The notes under the pieces were generated by a model. It saw only the letters and a program-made list of their open reading frames with translations, did not search any database and had not been told where the DNA came from. A DNA stretch of 64,000 bases from Melampsora larici-populina 98AG31 (Eukaryota > Basidiomycota > Pucciniomycetes > Pucciniales > Melampsoraceae), in contig NW_006768770.1 of NCBI RefSeq assembly GCF_000204055.1, positions 110,353 to 174,352 of the forward strand, given 5' to 3'. A program made the translations under genes and the position numbers. Shown here in pieces: positions 1 to 12,350 of this stretch (position 1 is the stretch's first letter; every line of letters starts with the position of its first letter).

Positions 1-667
1 ATCTTTCTGACCCTATACACACGTTGATATAGCTTCATAAAGTGAGAGACTCTGATAATTTGGATCCATCACAAGAAGATGTATGAGGATTTGGTTGCCA
101 GATGCAAGAAAAACAATCGCCCAAGAGTGGAACGATTGGGCATAGATTGATGGGTATTGAACGGTCAGCACTTGTTTCATTGATAGAGAAGAGATGAGGA
201 AAAATGACAACAAGAACTTACCATTTTCAGATGTGGTGTATTGGGTGGTTTGAGGCTTGTCGAGATTGGGATGGTACTTGTCAACTTCGAGATGAAGGTG
301 AGCGTCAGGCGAGGTCAGGCAACAATTTGTATTGGGTCGATCGAGAGCTCACAGCTCGGTTTCAGGAAATCGGGTTGACTTCAGCAGCCCGTTTTTATGG
401 TTTCACAGCCCGGTTTGTGAAAATCGGGCTGTTGGAGAGCGTTGCGCCCGGAAAAGACTGCGGCTGCGGCAAAATATGGCTTAGTCGGGTCCGGGTGTGC
501 GCGGAATCCGCGGGTAAAGCCCCAAAGAAAACCGGGTGTCGGGTTCTTTAAACCGGGCGCCAAATAGTGCTGTCCATGTGCAAACACCTGGGTACATCCT
601 TAGCTCTTAGGTACATACAGGTCCGCTCAGTTATCTGCTCATCTGGATAAGCAAATCACATGTATTA
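1..667. other. No gene supported; decayed repeat sequence
   Basis: A 115-codon open frame (204-551) has no recognisable domain and is built partly from short inverted repeats of the type cagcccg/cgggct around 355-430, so I do not call it a gene. Bases 585-665 resemble the interior of the CACTA-like MITEs near 38.1 kb (shared gtacatacaggtc and ctcagtt blocks), so this is an old MITE remnant. The Harbinger-like element at 668 is inserted into it. Confidence 0.5.
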
Positions 668-1554
668 GGCCCCGTTTGGGAGCGGTTATTTTACCGCGGT
701 ATTTTCGTAATTGCATCAATACCACAGTGGTATGATCTTACCACGTTTGGTACCTTATTTTGCTGCAGTATTGTACCACAGTATTTAGACAATAATCTGA
801 CAATACTGTGGTATTGCGATAATTGACAAAAAGCTGTTTATGAAAAATAAATCCGCACGGTGAAAGGGGACTTCGTCAAATTTGATCTCTTCCCCTTCCC
901 TTTGTAATTCATTGGCTCCTTCCATCCGTTCGATTACAAAACTCACTATCAACCCATCTTCAACACCTTCACACTTCAAGATGAAGACAACCACGAGTTC
1001 AATATTAGTTTGTCAATCGACCTCATCGCACTGTACCTTTATCACTTCTTCCTTCAATCCACCGTTCCCTCAATCAATCTCGTCGCTTCTCAAATTCTGT
1101 CACTCGCTTTGATAACCTTGTTTCTCCTTCAATCAATCTCATGAATATCAAAGGATATGTATCTTTTCAAATTCGCTAACAATATGAAAAAGATGATCAA
1201 GATGATTCCTTGACGAGAGAAAAGTTCCAGTTGATTGGTGATGAGGTTCACAACTTTTGATGAGTTACGATGACCGAGCAAGTGAATTAATGATGAAAGA
1301 TTGTTAAGTCTGTTTGAGTGTGGATCGAGAACAAACGATGTCAGAGGTTTTGTGGGTATACATACATACATACCACAGTCAGGAGAAAATCAGCGCGAGT
1401 GGTGTTGAATTGCCAAACGATTATGACCAAAAACAGAGATTATAACTGTACCACACTACAAGTGCGGGTTTTCATCTCTACTGCATTATTGGGGCCAAAA
1501 ATGCAGTACACTTTTGCAGTACATTACACTTTGTCACCGCTCCCAAACGGGGCC
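668..1554. mobile_element. PIF/Harbinger-like MITE, 887 bp
   Basis: The ends are a perfect 19-bp terminal inverted repeat, GGCCCCGTTTGGGAGCGGT at 668-686 and its complement at 1536-1554. Both sides are flanked by the trinucleotide TTA (665-667 and 1555-1557). A 3-bp TWA target duplication and a GG(C)-start TIR are the known signature of PIF/Harbinger elements and Tourist-type MITEs. The interior has only short open frames (up to 90 codons) without transposase motifs, so it is non-autonomous. Subterminal segments are rich in taccacagtggta and cagtac(a) palindromes. Confidence 0.85.
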
Positions 1555-1740
1555 TTAGTAATACATTCTGTAATATTGTTCATATTGTGACAAGCATTGC
1601 AAAAAATTAAACCACATATATCACAATGGCTACTTGGGAAATATTAATGAAAGCAGTTTGACAGCAAAAATAAGGGAATCTGTTCTCTAGGACGATGTTC
1701 CCATCTGGTAACCTCTTTGATGCTGGCAGTGAAACTAAAT

Positions 1741-2098
1741 TGAGTTGCAATTAAGGTATTGGTTGACAGAAGAACCAATTTGAGTTGCAATCAAGGTATC
1801 TGTGTATGGGAAAATTGATTGGAGTTACAATTAAGGTACCAGTAGACAGAAAAACTAATTTGAGCTGCAAATAGGATATTGGGGGATGGAAAAAACATCT
1901 TGAGTTATGATTAAGATATTGGTGGTTGGAAGAAAATCAACCAAAAATTGGGATCTTGATGGACAGAGAAAACATTTCAAGTTATGATTAGGATGTTGGT
2001 AGATGGAAAAAGAATTCTGACTAACAATTGGGACATTGCTGGATGGGAAAAACATTTCAATTTGCAATTAGGATATTGATGGACAAAAATTATATATA
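1741..2098. repeat. Minisatellite with 40-bp unit, about 9 copies
   Basis: A block reading roughly tgagttgcaattaaggtatt followed by ggttgacagaagaaccaatt recurs with starts near 1741, 1781, 1821, 1861, 1901, 1941, 1980, 2021 and 2060. The 40-bp spacing is kept although units have drifted by substitutions. No coding function is apparent. The regular period with high divergence points to an old array. Confidence 0.85.
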
Positions 2099-2730
2099 GT
2101 TTGCTTGAAATTGATCACATTCTAAAGATGATGTTGCCAGAGGATGGCAAGATTCTGGTGCAACAAGACATGCGTGCGGGTGACCACAAGAATTGTAATT
2201 CTGAGGATTGACAAGAACACTATTTTTTCAATGCCAAGGGTACTATCAACAACAAACTGTACTGGATAGAAATGATAATCACAGGTTTGGGTTGATTGTA
2301 TGAAGATTGTTCCTGTGAAGAGATATACAGACAGCTAGATATTGAGGGCCTCCAAGTAGGGGGGGACACCCATACTGAGGAATCAAGAACAGTTTTGGAG
2401 GATAATTGGGTAGTTGGAGGGGTGGATCATTGATGAGTGGACGGTGAGTATTCAATTGGGTTGGGTGAACAATGACAATAATGGTGGAACATTTGACACT
2501 CCTGTCTCAGACAATGCCAGAATTCTGTGTCTATGGACACACATATTTTGGAAATAAGTGACTGCCTACATATGCTGCTGGCACAGACCACCAACCCATA
2601 CATTGTGGATATTGCTTTCAACCTTTTTTCATTTGACTGTAAGTTGATTTCACACTGATTCTTCTAGGACCCTGGAATGTACCCATGAATTCATCTGACC
2701 AAAACCATTTTTGTGTTTTTGAGCTTTACA
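2099..2730. other. No feature recognised
   Basis: Only short open frames without recognisable motifs. It lies between the minisatellite and the CACTA-like element. Confidence 0.4.
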
Positions 2731-2933
2731 CACTGCAAATATAATATGTTTCTCCAAGGTGAAAAGTGATTGAACTTGATGCACAAAATGATTAATATAT
2801 AATGCAGATTTAATGCAGATTTAATGCACTTTTAATCATTTGTAAATTAAATGCAATCATTTTTCGAGGGCATGGTCAGACTCGCAGAAGTTTGGGAACG
2901 TTCCCAAAAAAAAGGTTCCTTAAGACTCCTTAG

Positions 2934-3732
2934 CAACGCAGCAACAGGTACTGTACTGGTATAGTATTGAGAATACTAGTACAGTACCTTACTTTACGAT
3001 ACCCGTCAAAACACTACTCAGTACAGTACTGGGAATACAATACTGTACACAGTACAGTATTCAAAACCTAGGTACTACCAAAAATTGGTCTGAGTAGGGT
3101 ACCGTTTTCCACACCTAGATACTGTACTGTATCGGTATTGTGGGACTTCAAAGATATACTGTACTATACCGTACCTAGGGAAGGTACTGCATAGTACTGT
3201 CCAGGTACTGAGAAGGTACCTGGAATATCTGATGAGACATAGCCCGGTGGCCACCAATATGGCGACATGTTTCCATAGACCCAGGCCTAGACCACTCCTG
3301 CCAAAATTACATCCATTGATTAGGGAAGCAAGGTGTAATACGAAGTGGGAAATTAGATCAAATGAGCAGAATCAAGACTAGAGGGATGGATGACTTACCG
3401 ATCTGGCGATATCTTCATTGATTGGTTGCCTCCTGGCGTAGAGGGTGGTGTAATGAGGAAAACGGATGGAAAATATAAAGGGATAAGGTTGGCAATACCG
3501 GTACTATAGCAGTATAGTACCGGTATTGTAGGTACCCACCATTTTGGTACCAGTACAGTACATGTGAGGGAGATACTGTACCGAGTACAGTACCTAAGAA
3601 AACAATACTGGATTTTGGGCCCTGGAGTACAGTAATGACTTCCTAGGTACTGTACTACTAGATACTGTACTGTAGAAAATAGGTACTATACTGTACTGTA
3701 CCGATACCAGTACAGTAATTGTTGCTGCGTTG
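2934..3732. mobile_element. Non-autonomous hAT-family MITE (CAACGCAGCA type), 799 bp
   Basis: The left end is CAACGCAGCAACAGGTACTG and the right end is its complement, ...TTGTTGCTGCGTTG. The 29-bp TIR has two mismatches. It is flanked by the 7-mer TCCTTAG (2927-2933 and 3733-3739). Both subterminal regions are packed with GTACTGTAC/CAGTACAGTA motifs. The same termini and motif arrays flank the autonomous elements at 56253 and 58062-62658. The interior word ggcgacatgtttcc near 3262 matches the complement of 56738-56751. This is therefore a deletion derivative of that family. Confidence 0.85.
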
Positions 3733-3761
3733 TCCTTAGGAACATTCCTAAGGAAGTGTCA

Positions 3762-3943
3762 CACTGCAAATATAATGTATTTTTCCCAGGTGAAAAATGA
3801 TTACATTTATTTCACAAAATGATTAAAAATGCATTAATTCTGCATTAATTCTGCATTATTAATCATTTTGTGCATTAATGTCAATCATTTTTCACCTTGG
3901 TCAATCATTTTTCACCTTGGAAAAATACATTATTTTTGCAGTG
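3762..3943. mobile_element. Short CACTA-like MITE, 182 bp
   Basis: It is a near-palindrome: CACTGCAAATATAATGTATT at the left and the complement of CACTGCAAAAATAATGTATT at the right. The arms continue with ttcc(c/a)aggtgaaaaatgatt. A 3-bp duplication TCA flanks it (3759-3761, 3944-3946). The right arm has a tandem duplication of the block tcaatcatttttcaccttgg. Confidence 0.8.
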
Positions 3944-4614
3944 TCACACACCATGACAAATGATTTGACACAGTGAGACACCAAACCCATTCAAAACCCC
4001 AGCGCCACCCAGATTAAGAGCACTATTTGACCGGAAGCTTGCGGGAGGCCACGGCGGTGTATGTACACCTGGACTTTTTTTATTCTCAGTTGATTTCACA
4101 AAGCTTGGAAGCGATCCACACCAATCTGCTCGAGCTTGGCAGACAAAAAGTACCAAGCTTTCTGAAATCAACTGTACCAAGCACCTGCCTGGTAGCGTGT
4201 CTCACTAAACTCACACCCAGAACCGAGCATGATAACATCCGACTTGGGGGTCTCCAAAAAACTTTCAATCCTCTTGTGAAGCTGTGATCCATTTGTTATT
4301 GAGAATCAGCAAGTTCAGAGTCCCTCACCTGTATGGGTATGGTACGTACCCTTCCTTCAGCCTTGTATTGGTGGTGGCATAGATCATCCAGACCTCAGAT
4401 CATCAAGACTCTGAGAGACCATCTGGGATCAATTGGGAAGGGTGTCTGTATGTGAGAGAATGTCACACGTATGTGGTGTGTATCTAAATTTCATTTTTAC
4501 AAAAACAGACTGGGAACTACGTTCCTTAAGTAGCTATGGAATGTTCCCAAACTTCCTCAGGTCCAACCATGTTCTGCATTTTTCACCCTGGAGAAACACA
4601 TTATGTTTGCAGTG

Positions 4615-7098
4615 ACACTACACACCAGACATTGCCTCAAGATCTCAAGCACATCAAAAGATGTGTCTCATCTAGACTACAAAGACACCTTTTTGCAGGA
4701 GGAAATCCAAACCGCCCCACATCAAGACATCAGGCTAGCATCCCGGGTTGGGGAATCATTGAGATGTCCCAGAGATGGGACCTCCATGCTTCATCCCTCG
4801 GATTTCATGGTGGGGTTGGTAGTCCAAGGACATCTTGAAAGGCTCTGTGGCAGTGTCCAAAGGGGATACCTGATGGATGCCTTTCAGGAGACTGTGTCAG
4901 GATGTCTTGCTTGCTGCAAAATAGAGGAAATACCCAAGGTATAAGGTTCCTCATGATGTAGGGCTACCCAAAAAGTCTGGTCCAAGTGCTTGGCTCATCA
5001 CAACATAAAATGCAAAGGCACAATTTCTTTTTTCCAGTCAATACCAAAATCCAACTTCAATGTTTTAGGGTGTTACATTGAATTATCCTGGCAACCAGTG
5101 GGGCTGCAGGGTTAAAAGTAAGTGCATTCAAAATCCCTTGCCCAGGCACATTGTTTGTGCTCCTGTACTTGTTGACAAGGGATAGTGTAGTCCTTCTATG
5201 GCTCATAAACCTCATGAAAAAAAGTTGGATTTTTGGTCAGACACATCCATAGGCACATTCCAGGGTCCTCTGATTCTACAAGAAATCCACATTCTCAATC
5301 AAATGAACTCGGGGGTTCTGTTTAAACATGTTTTTTACATTCCATGGTTTCAAGTATCCCTTTCACCCTGAGACTATCAGACACTCTGGACTTATTTATG
5401 TTGAACAGTAAAAACCCTGTGGTTGTTCAGTAAGTCTGGCAATCAAGCATGATGATCTGATTGCCACTCACTTGGGTTCAATTAATATCAGAAAGATCAA
5501 GAACACCACTAGGTGTGTAAGCTTCAGCCCAGGGACGCGGGTTACACAGACCACTACATCTGCCAGCCAAGTTCATAATAGCAAGCTTTGGACAACCAAT
5601 GGTGATTTCATGGAAGCCTTTAATGAGCTTTCAAGCTTCTGCATATACATTGAGACACATCCCATGTACATAAATAACCAGAATGTAATTCCAATACAAA
5701 TATACTTTCCTTTCCAAGAATTAAGGAGACATCAGAAATTCATCTTTCCATATTTCCATATTTCTATGCTTCCAAAACAAGTAAATTGTGTGATTACTTT
5801 GAAGGCTATTTCTTTTTATTGTTTCTGTACCTCAATCATCCATCTTCTGCTGTGTTCTGTGAGCTTTTGATTTTGTCTCCTCAGTACAGGGTGCTGTTCT
5901 TCATTCAAAGTATGTGTGTCGTAGTCATAAACCATACACCTCCACTAAATACAAATCCCGCTCACCCTCAACCGCAGTGCCAATCCATCAGACTCTCACT
6001 TGCTGGTCGTGCTCATGATTCGGTGATGGCCCGTTGGCGTATGTTTTGGTTTACTGCCCAAATCTTGTGAATTGTAAGATTGCGCCTGCGGGTCCTGCAC
6101 TCGATTTAACCCGCACGCGATATTCAGCCAGGTCTTTCCAGAAACTATCACACTCATCAATCTTATCATCAAATAATGTATGAAACAAACTCCAACCCTT
6201 TTTATATGAGTGTCTGAGAGTGTCTGTTCAAGAGCTATGTATGCGAGGCATTTATCTTGAGCTTATTCAAGATATGTAGACAACGGGATATGTTCGTTGG
6301 GGTTGAGAAATTAAAAGAAATCTTTGGTTGGATATCAAAAAAAGCTGTGAAAAACCATTAGGTCCAGTCGTACCAGTGTAATTTTCTGTCTGAGTTATGA
6401 ATCTGATTGTACGAATCAAGAATGAGTGCATCGAAAGTCAAATGAGTGCGGTCGAAGACCAGCTGTGACGCAAAGTTAACCTAGGCTCCGGATATCCTTC
6501 CTCAAAGATACAAATTTTTATAAACATGAGGAAATGTGCATATACATGAATTCAAATTTTTACGAAATTACGATGAAAAACACCCAGCATTTGCCAAGAT
6601 TTCCCCACATGCCAAACCCAGATCCTTGACTGAGAATGTTACGAATGAGCTGTGTTTTCAACTTTGGCCAGAACGGTTAATTTTCATGAAATTACGATCA
6701 AAGATACACAGCTTTAGACCAAATCCTCCACCTTGATTCTTGTCTGAAGATGTCAAGGATCAATTAGCTATGTAATTGGCTTTGGCCACAGCATTTCGTA
6801 CAAAATTGTATGATACGAAAACTGAAGAAGAATGCGAGGGCACACTATATGATGTAGCATCATATTTCTTTTTACAAACTTAATGAGAATATCATAACTT
6901 CACCAGAGTCAATAACTTGTAATCAGTCAACAAACGATCCTCTTTTAACAACTAGTCAAATCTCATGACCAGATCTCAAACAGCTTGGCAAGGAATTTCA
7001 CCCATCTCCAAGGAACAAAACTTGAATCTAAATCACGAGTGGAAAAGAATTAAAATGGAATTAGATCAGGATCACTCAAATCAAATCACGAGTGTATT
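4615..7098. other. Decayed sequence, no gene supported
   Basis: The longest open frames (4603-4944, 113 codons; 5472-5870, 132 codons) show no recognisable domain, and neighbouring frames are broken by stops, as in decayed repeats. Two diverged direct repeats of about 120 bp sharing atgaaattacgat(g/c)aa lie near 6545-6720. I see no promoter or RNA gene. Confidence 0.4.
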
Positions 7099-7726
7099 TT
7101 AGTGAAAAAAGAAACTCAACGTGGCAACATTGCAAGCCGTAGCTGAACCACCGTTGAAGGTACCACAATCGGGAATACGACCAGCGCCTGTACAATCACA
7201 TTTTGCTTGGATTGAATAATAAACTGTCCATTCTCCTGAAACACATCGAGTGCGAAAAGTTCAGTTCAGGTAAAAAGTCTATTGAGATGATAAGAATACA
7301 AATTGTAAATACCATTAAAATATGAACGCTTCAATCCATTCGAGTTAGCACACCCTCGTGAGGCTGAAACTGGCCAATCGGCATCGCTAACGTTAAAACC
7401 TGAGCCACCCATCATCGAAAAACGAGATGACTGAATCGAAGCAGGCGTAACTTGACGCTATGAAGAAAATTTCCAAAATCAGTTTGCAAACACCAAGATA
7501 CTTGATATCTGAATTGTGAACTCACATCTTGACAAGTAAAAGTCTTTGTAGATGGCCAATCAGAATCCAAAACCACACAAGCTACTGTGTCGGCGCAAAC
7601 GTCGTTCATGCTGAACCCCTGAGGTTGGTATACAATGCTATTGAGAGGCGAGAGCAAGCCATCAGGCACTAAAATACATAGGTATAATGCCACAGCAAGT
7701 AAGATAGTAGTGCTAAAATTGATCAT
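7099..7726 (-). CDS. Small secreted cysteine-containing protein (candidate effector)
   Basis: Three exons on the minus strand (7726-7526, 7457-7313, 7235-7099) join in frame into 160 residues. The introns have GTGAGT...TAG and GTATTT...CAG ends. The N-terminus MINFSTTILLAVALYLCILV is a clear signal-peptide-like hydrophobic stretch. The mature part has several cysteines, including an AKCDCTGAGRIPDCG segment near the C-terminus, and no recognised catalytic domain. It most likely enters the secretory pathway and is exported. Function is unknown. It is divergent to the laccase gene, separated by about 970 bp, so the two could share an upstream region. A TATA-like element lies at about 7831-7838, some 105 bp upstream. 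The start is the first ATG and begins the signal peptide. Confidence 0.75.
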
Positions 7727-8698
7727 ATCGGATTTGGAGGGAAGGCAAATTCACTGAAGGGCAATAATTGGTAAACTTCCAATTTTGAAAGACGGAGGTC
7801 TACTTGCTGGACCTCTGAAGCAATACCAACGTATATAAGAAAAGATATCTAGTCAAAAACACGGAAAATCATGTGGTCGAAGAAGCTGTGAATGAGCAGA
7901 CTCGATCGGTGAGATATGTATGGCATATCAGCATCCCTGAAGATTTACATTGAAATTTAGAAGTGAGCACATTGCATACCTCCGCAGTCCATCTCAGAAT
8001 TAATAAACAATGAGTCATTTTTTGTAAAGATCGGCCCTCAGCTTGAGCTTCAAGTAATCGAATCAAGCTCAAATTGATCTCTCACAGCCATATACAAGGT
8101 CAAAGGTTTGGCGTGCATGTCTGCTTATGGCCGGTCCATCTCGATATCATAGTTGATGTGCTTGCGGGCATCAACTTTACGGCACGAGTGAGTCATGAGT
8201 CATATCTTTCATTCATACTGCGTTTCTAGCTGTGAATCGTAGGCTGTGAATTCTGGGTGGAGGAGCGATAATGTCCCATCCGGTAGATAAACCAAAGAAA
8301 TACTTGAAAAGGTTAGTTGTGAATCAGAAAATCAGAAGATTGGCCTCATCATTCATGTGTCTCCTGAATATTACCACTTCATCAATAATTTTTAAATCGA
8401 AACACCAAGCAAAGGATGGTCACATCTTCATCTTTCTAAAGTCAATCTAACTGAACATCGGCTAGAGACAATATATCTTTCAGCTTATCAGAACGCATCT
8501 CTCATCGGCACCAATCTTCGCCAAATACCTTCTTGCACTCTTCCTGACTAGAGCAAGTCAAAAATAAATCCCTCTTGCACCCGCCGTCCCAATCTCTGAA
8601 GCATCACAACGTATATATATATATACCTATTTCTTTACCGGGATATTTCTTCATTATCCCACTTCAGACTTTTTCGGAAAGGCTTAATTTTGTGATCA
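7727..8698. promoter_or_regulatory. Divergent intergenic region between secreted-protein gene and laccase
   Basis: It contains no supported gene. A TATA-like tract (tatatatatatata, 8612-8625) lies about 75 bp upstream of the laccase ATG, and ttatatac on the minus strand lies about 105 bp upstream of the secreted-protein ATG. Specific regulator sites cannot be assigned by eye. Confidence 0.4.
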
Positions 8699-11600
8699 AT
8701 GGATATCAAATTATTTTCACCCAGATTCCTTTCTTCCTTCCTTTGTCTTTCTGCATTCCTATTCGTACAAGAGCATGTAGCAACGGTCACAGTCAATTCT
8801 CCCGAGTTATATTCTTTGGCTGACTTCAATATCACTTCAATACCCCAAACTAGAGAATACCGTTTCACTGTTACGTACGTAGATATCTCTACTTTGGATT
8901 CTTCAAAGGTTTTCGAACTGATATCTTGTGTTGCAATTTTTTACCAGGAATGAGACTTCAGCCCCAGATGGGTTTACGCGGTGAGATTTGAGCTAAACTC
9001 GGCTTAGAAAATGACCTGAACTGTTTTGTGATCTGATTCTCTTTCAACAGTAATGTACTAGTCATCAATTCTCAAATACCCGGTCCACTGATCGAGGCAA
9101 ACGTTTGTATATTTCAAACCTGGTCTATGAGCTATATATGATTTATATGCTGAAATATGGGATTTCGTGTTTCTGTAGGAAGGGTAAGTAGTCTAGTGAT
9201 GGAGTATGAGCAGATCGGCTGTAAATAAAGCTGAATCGCGCGCGTGATCTTACTTTCTGAAAGTGATACCTTGAATATACACGTGGAAAATAAAATGGCC
9301 GGGTCTTTGTCTATTCATTGGCACGGAGTGAGTTGGACATCTCTATGAGCTGATCCTTTTTCACTCGAGCCTCATCTAACAAACCACGAATGAATTACGC
9401 AGATATATCAAAATGAGACGGTTTGGATGGACGGAGTCACTGGAGTCACACAGTGCCCGATTCCTCCCGGTCAATCTTTCACTTATACCTTTACCATCAA
9501 GGAGCAATTCGGCACATTCTGTAAGTTCATTCTCAGTCAGTGCTTCACGCAGGGCGACCCGAACCTGTTTTGAACCTTTTGATTTTATGACCATAGGGTA
9601 CCATGCCCACAGTCAGGTGATAATCTTGTCCCCCTGATCCATTGATGAAGAACGAAACTAACGCCCTCGATTCATGAAGAACTATCTGGCAGACGGGATT
9701 GTAAGTTTTGACTGCGATTGCCATTTCCGATACGTATGCCAAGTTGAGTAGCTGACACGGGGCGTATGATAGTCTGGTCCACTGATAGTCCACAGTCCCA
9801 ATGATCCGCTCAAGAAAGGACAGGACTATGAGCAAGATGTAATTTTGATGATGACGTGAGTTTGAATCTAATCTTGCTTAATGTAGAGATGTTGACGTGT
9901 TCCTTGTTTTCAGCGACTGGTATCATGAGTCAGTGCAAATTTTCCTCTCATATAATTCGGATGCGAATAAGACCGTAAATCTTTGATCGTCTCTGAGTAA
10001 AAATCGTTTTCGAAACTCGGAATGGCAGCATGAGCGATGACATTCTCAGACAACAACTATCGGCAGGATATAATGGAAGTCAGGCAGCTCCGTAAGTCAA
10101 GCTTTTAAGTGGTAGGCATACTTTAGCCAGCTAACATCTGCTTCTTTCAAAATAATAGGTCTTCGGTTCGTCTAAACATTAAGAAAAACCCTTCATCTCT
10201 TGGATCGATCAGCTGATATCTCATCTTCTGAACATAGAATTCTGTTTTGATAAATGGAGTCGGATATTTCAACTGCAGCTACTCACCTGCTGACAGACAA
10301 TGCAATACTGTCACCGACTTTGCAAAGGTTGATCTCTTAGCCGGTACCAAGGCTAGGCTAAGGCTCATCAACGGGGGAGCCCATGCGATGTTTCGAGTCT
10401 CAGTAGATGAACACACTTTGGCAGTCGTAGAAGCGGACTCGACAGGTATCATCTCTCTGTGATCTTTACATTCGAATCTTCCTCAACTGTTCTGTCTCGT
10501 TTTCTAATCTCTATGTCCGGCTCATCTCTTTTTGAAAGGTGTGAGAGGACCACAAGGATTTCATAGGGTCCCATTTCGTACGTATATCGTTAACATCCTC
10601 ATGATCTTTGTATATCCAAACTTTTTATCTGATGATCAAATCCTTGACTTTCAAAATACATAAAAGACAACGGGGAAAGGTACAGTGTAATCTTGGACTT
10701 GGCTAATGACAAAGTGGGAGATACATTCTACTTGAGATCTGCCATAGATACAGACTGCTGTTAGCGTTTTTCTTGATTTGTTGGACTTGCATTATCAAAA
10801 AATGTTTTGATCGCTCACCATTCTGTTTGTCTCTCCTCTCCTCAAAAAGTTGCATGGCGTGAGTAATTCAAGTTCTCCTGAGCTATGATGTGTGCTAATG
10901 TATGATGTCATCTATCATAGTCGCACCTGGTATAAACGAGACCGCTGGAACTGGGCGTGCAATCGTTCGAGTAGTCGATTCTATAGAACCAGGCTGTGTT
11001 GACGATACAGCGTTTGCCACCCCGACTACCCTTGATTGGAATGACACCATCTCAGGCCCATGTGTTGATCTCGATCCAAGCACACTCACGCCACTCATCG
11101 CAAAAGCTGCATGTACAGATGTGATTGGACGTGTACGTGATTCTTTCGAGCTGATCATATTGCCAGACAGCCCCATTGAAGAACTTGATGTGTTTTCAGG
11201 TCTTCTTCGAATCGAGTGTCGGGTTCATCATCAACAATAGCACTGGTGTACCTCAAAGTGAAGGAAGATTCTTCATCCGGAATGTCACATGGCAAAGTAA
11301 GTTTATTTACACCCTAAAGTTTGACGCACATATCACTCATGATGGAGAATATGTATACCTTAGCCTTTCCATTCCAGCCAGTTTTGTATGACTTGATCTC
11401 TGGTGGTTCAGGTGCTATCGATCAAACTGAAGTCGCAGCTTTCACAATGGATAGAGCTGGATGTTATGATCTCATCATCAATAACTTGGATGTGGGCATC
11501 AATCATCCTTACCATCTCCGTTCGTCTTCTTTAAACTTTCAATACTACTCTCGATCAGGTTTACAGGAAAACTAACCTCATTCCCAACATCATCTAGACG

Positions 11601-12350
11601 GTGTTGATGTTAGTAATTTTGTTGATGTGAAGTAACAGTCGCGACCCACTTCCTAACCGGAATTCTTGTACCTCTTGTAGCGTTACGTGGTCGCTACTGG
11701 CGAGGGCCGACTGACGCCAGAGGCCGCCGAAACTTTGAACTACAATATATCAAATCCCCTCAGGCGTGACGTGAGTCGTATCTGATGAAGAAAATAAAAA
11801 GATACCTTTTTTCTGAGTCATTGTCTATCAATTTCATATCTGCTAGACCGAAGTGGTTCCCGGTGGAACATATGCAGTCTGTGAGCTATATGATCGTTCT
11901 CAACGTATTCTCGATATTCGCCAGACTTTTTTCCTTACATTTCTTCTTTGAATTTGATTCCACGGTTCCTTAATACCAATCCTTGACGGTCAATAGATAG
12001 ACTTGTGGCAGATAATCCAGGTGAGTGAAACCTTCGAAAGGAGGATTTATTTTTCTGATGGTCTTCGAATGCGAGCTGACTTGATGGATCGGTTTCAAGG
12101 CGTCTGGATCCTCCATTGTCACATTGGCTGGCATCTCGGCGCTGGGTTTGCTGGAGTGATAGTAATGCAACCAGATGTACTAGCTCAACGATTACTACCG
12201 GCTGCCAATGGAGCTTTATGCAATACCGCCACACCCTCAACGGTCAACATCACTGAACCAGGTCGTCGAAAGAGAAGTATAGCGCAGCAGCACGGTTACA
12301 AGATGTACTCACCTCGTTCTTCTTCTCCTCAAGGGTCACTAAGAGTTTAA
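8699..12350 (+). CDS. Laccase (multicopper oxidase), secreted
   Basis: Oxidises phenolic or similar substrates and reduces O2 to water. Exons: 8699-8874, 8948-8980, 9051-9102, 9179-9183, 9264-9327, 9403-9520, 9597-9616, 9680-9700, 9773-9855, 9914-9928, 10029-10091, 10159-10165, 10238-10445, 10539-10577, 10667-10759, 10850-10858, 10921-11132, 11200-11296, 11382-11519, 11598-11608, 11681-11770, 11847-11880, 11997-12020, 12100-12350. Together they total 1863 nt, an open frame of 620 residues. The N-terminus is a signal peptide ([13 protein letters not shown]). All four copper motifs are present: HWHG (L1), WYHAHSQ (L2), HPYHLHG (L3) and [12 protein letters not shown] (L4). The residue ten after the T1 cysteine is Phe, as in high-potential laccases. 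Junctions were chosen by GT/AG sites and frame continuity with conserved family blocks. The C-terminal tail is basic and Ser-rich. Confidence 0.92.

Larger units (their letters stand above)
2731..4614. mobile_element. CACTA-like (EnSpm/CMC) non-autonomous element with two nested insertions
   Basis: The left end reads CACTGCAAATATAATATGTT at 2731 and the right end is its near-complement finishing ...TTTGCAGTG at 4614. Similarity continues inward through tctcca(a/g)ggtgaaaa. The flanking trinucleotide is ACA on both sides (2728-2730, 4615-4617). A CACTG/CACTA terminus with a 3-bp duplication is typical of this superfamily. The interior carries a hAT-type MITE (2934-3732) and a shorter CACTA-like MITE (3762-3943). 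Short frames between 3944 and 4500 show no transposase motif. The outer boundary is less certain than the inner ones because internal similarity is low. Confidence 0.65.

Noticed and set aside
1741..2098. CRISPR-like regular repeat
   Set aside because: Units are contiguous, with no spacers, in a eukaryotic context; it is a minisatellite.
4603..5870. Possible retrotransposon coding remnants
   Set aside because: Frames are too broken to assign integrase or reverse transcriptase motifs, and no paired long terminal repeats were found in the window.
9914..10035. Apparent frameshift in the laccase
   Set aside because: Resolved by using GTCAGT at 9929 as donor; the join then matches the conserved DWYH block and the whole gene is open.
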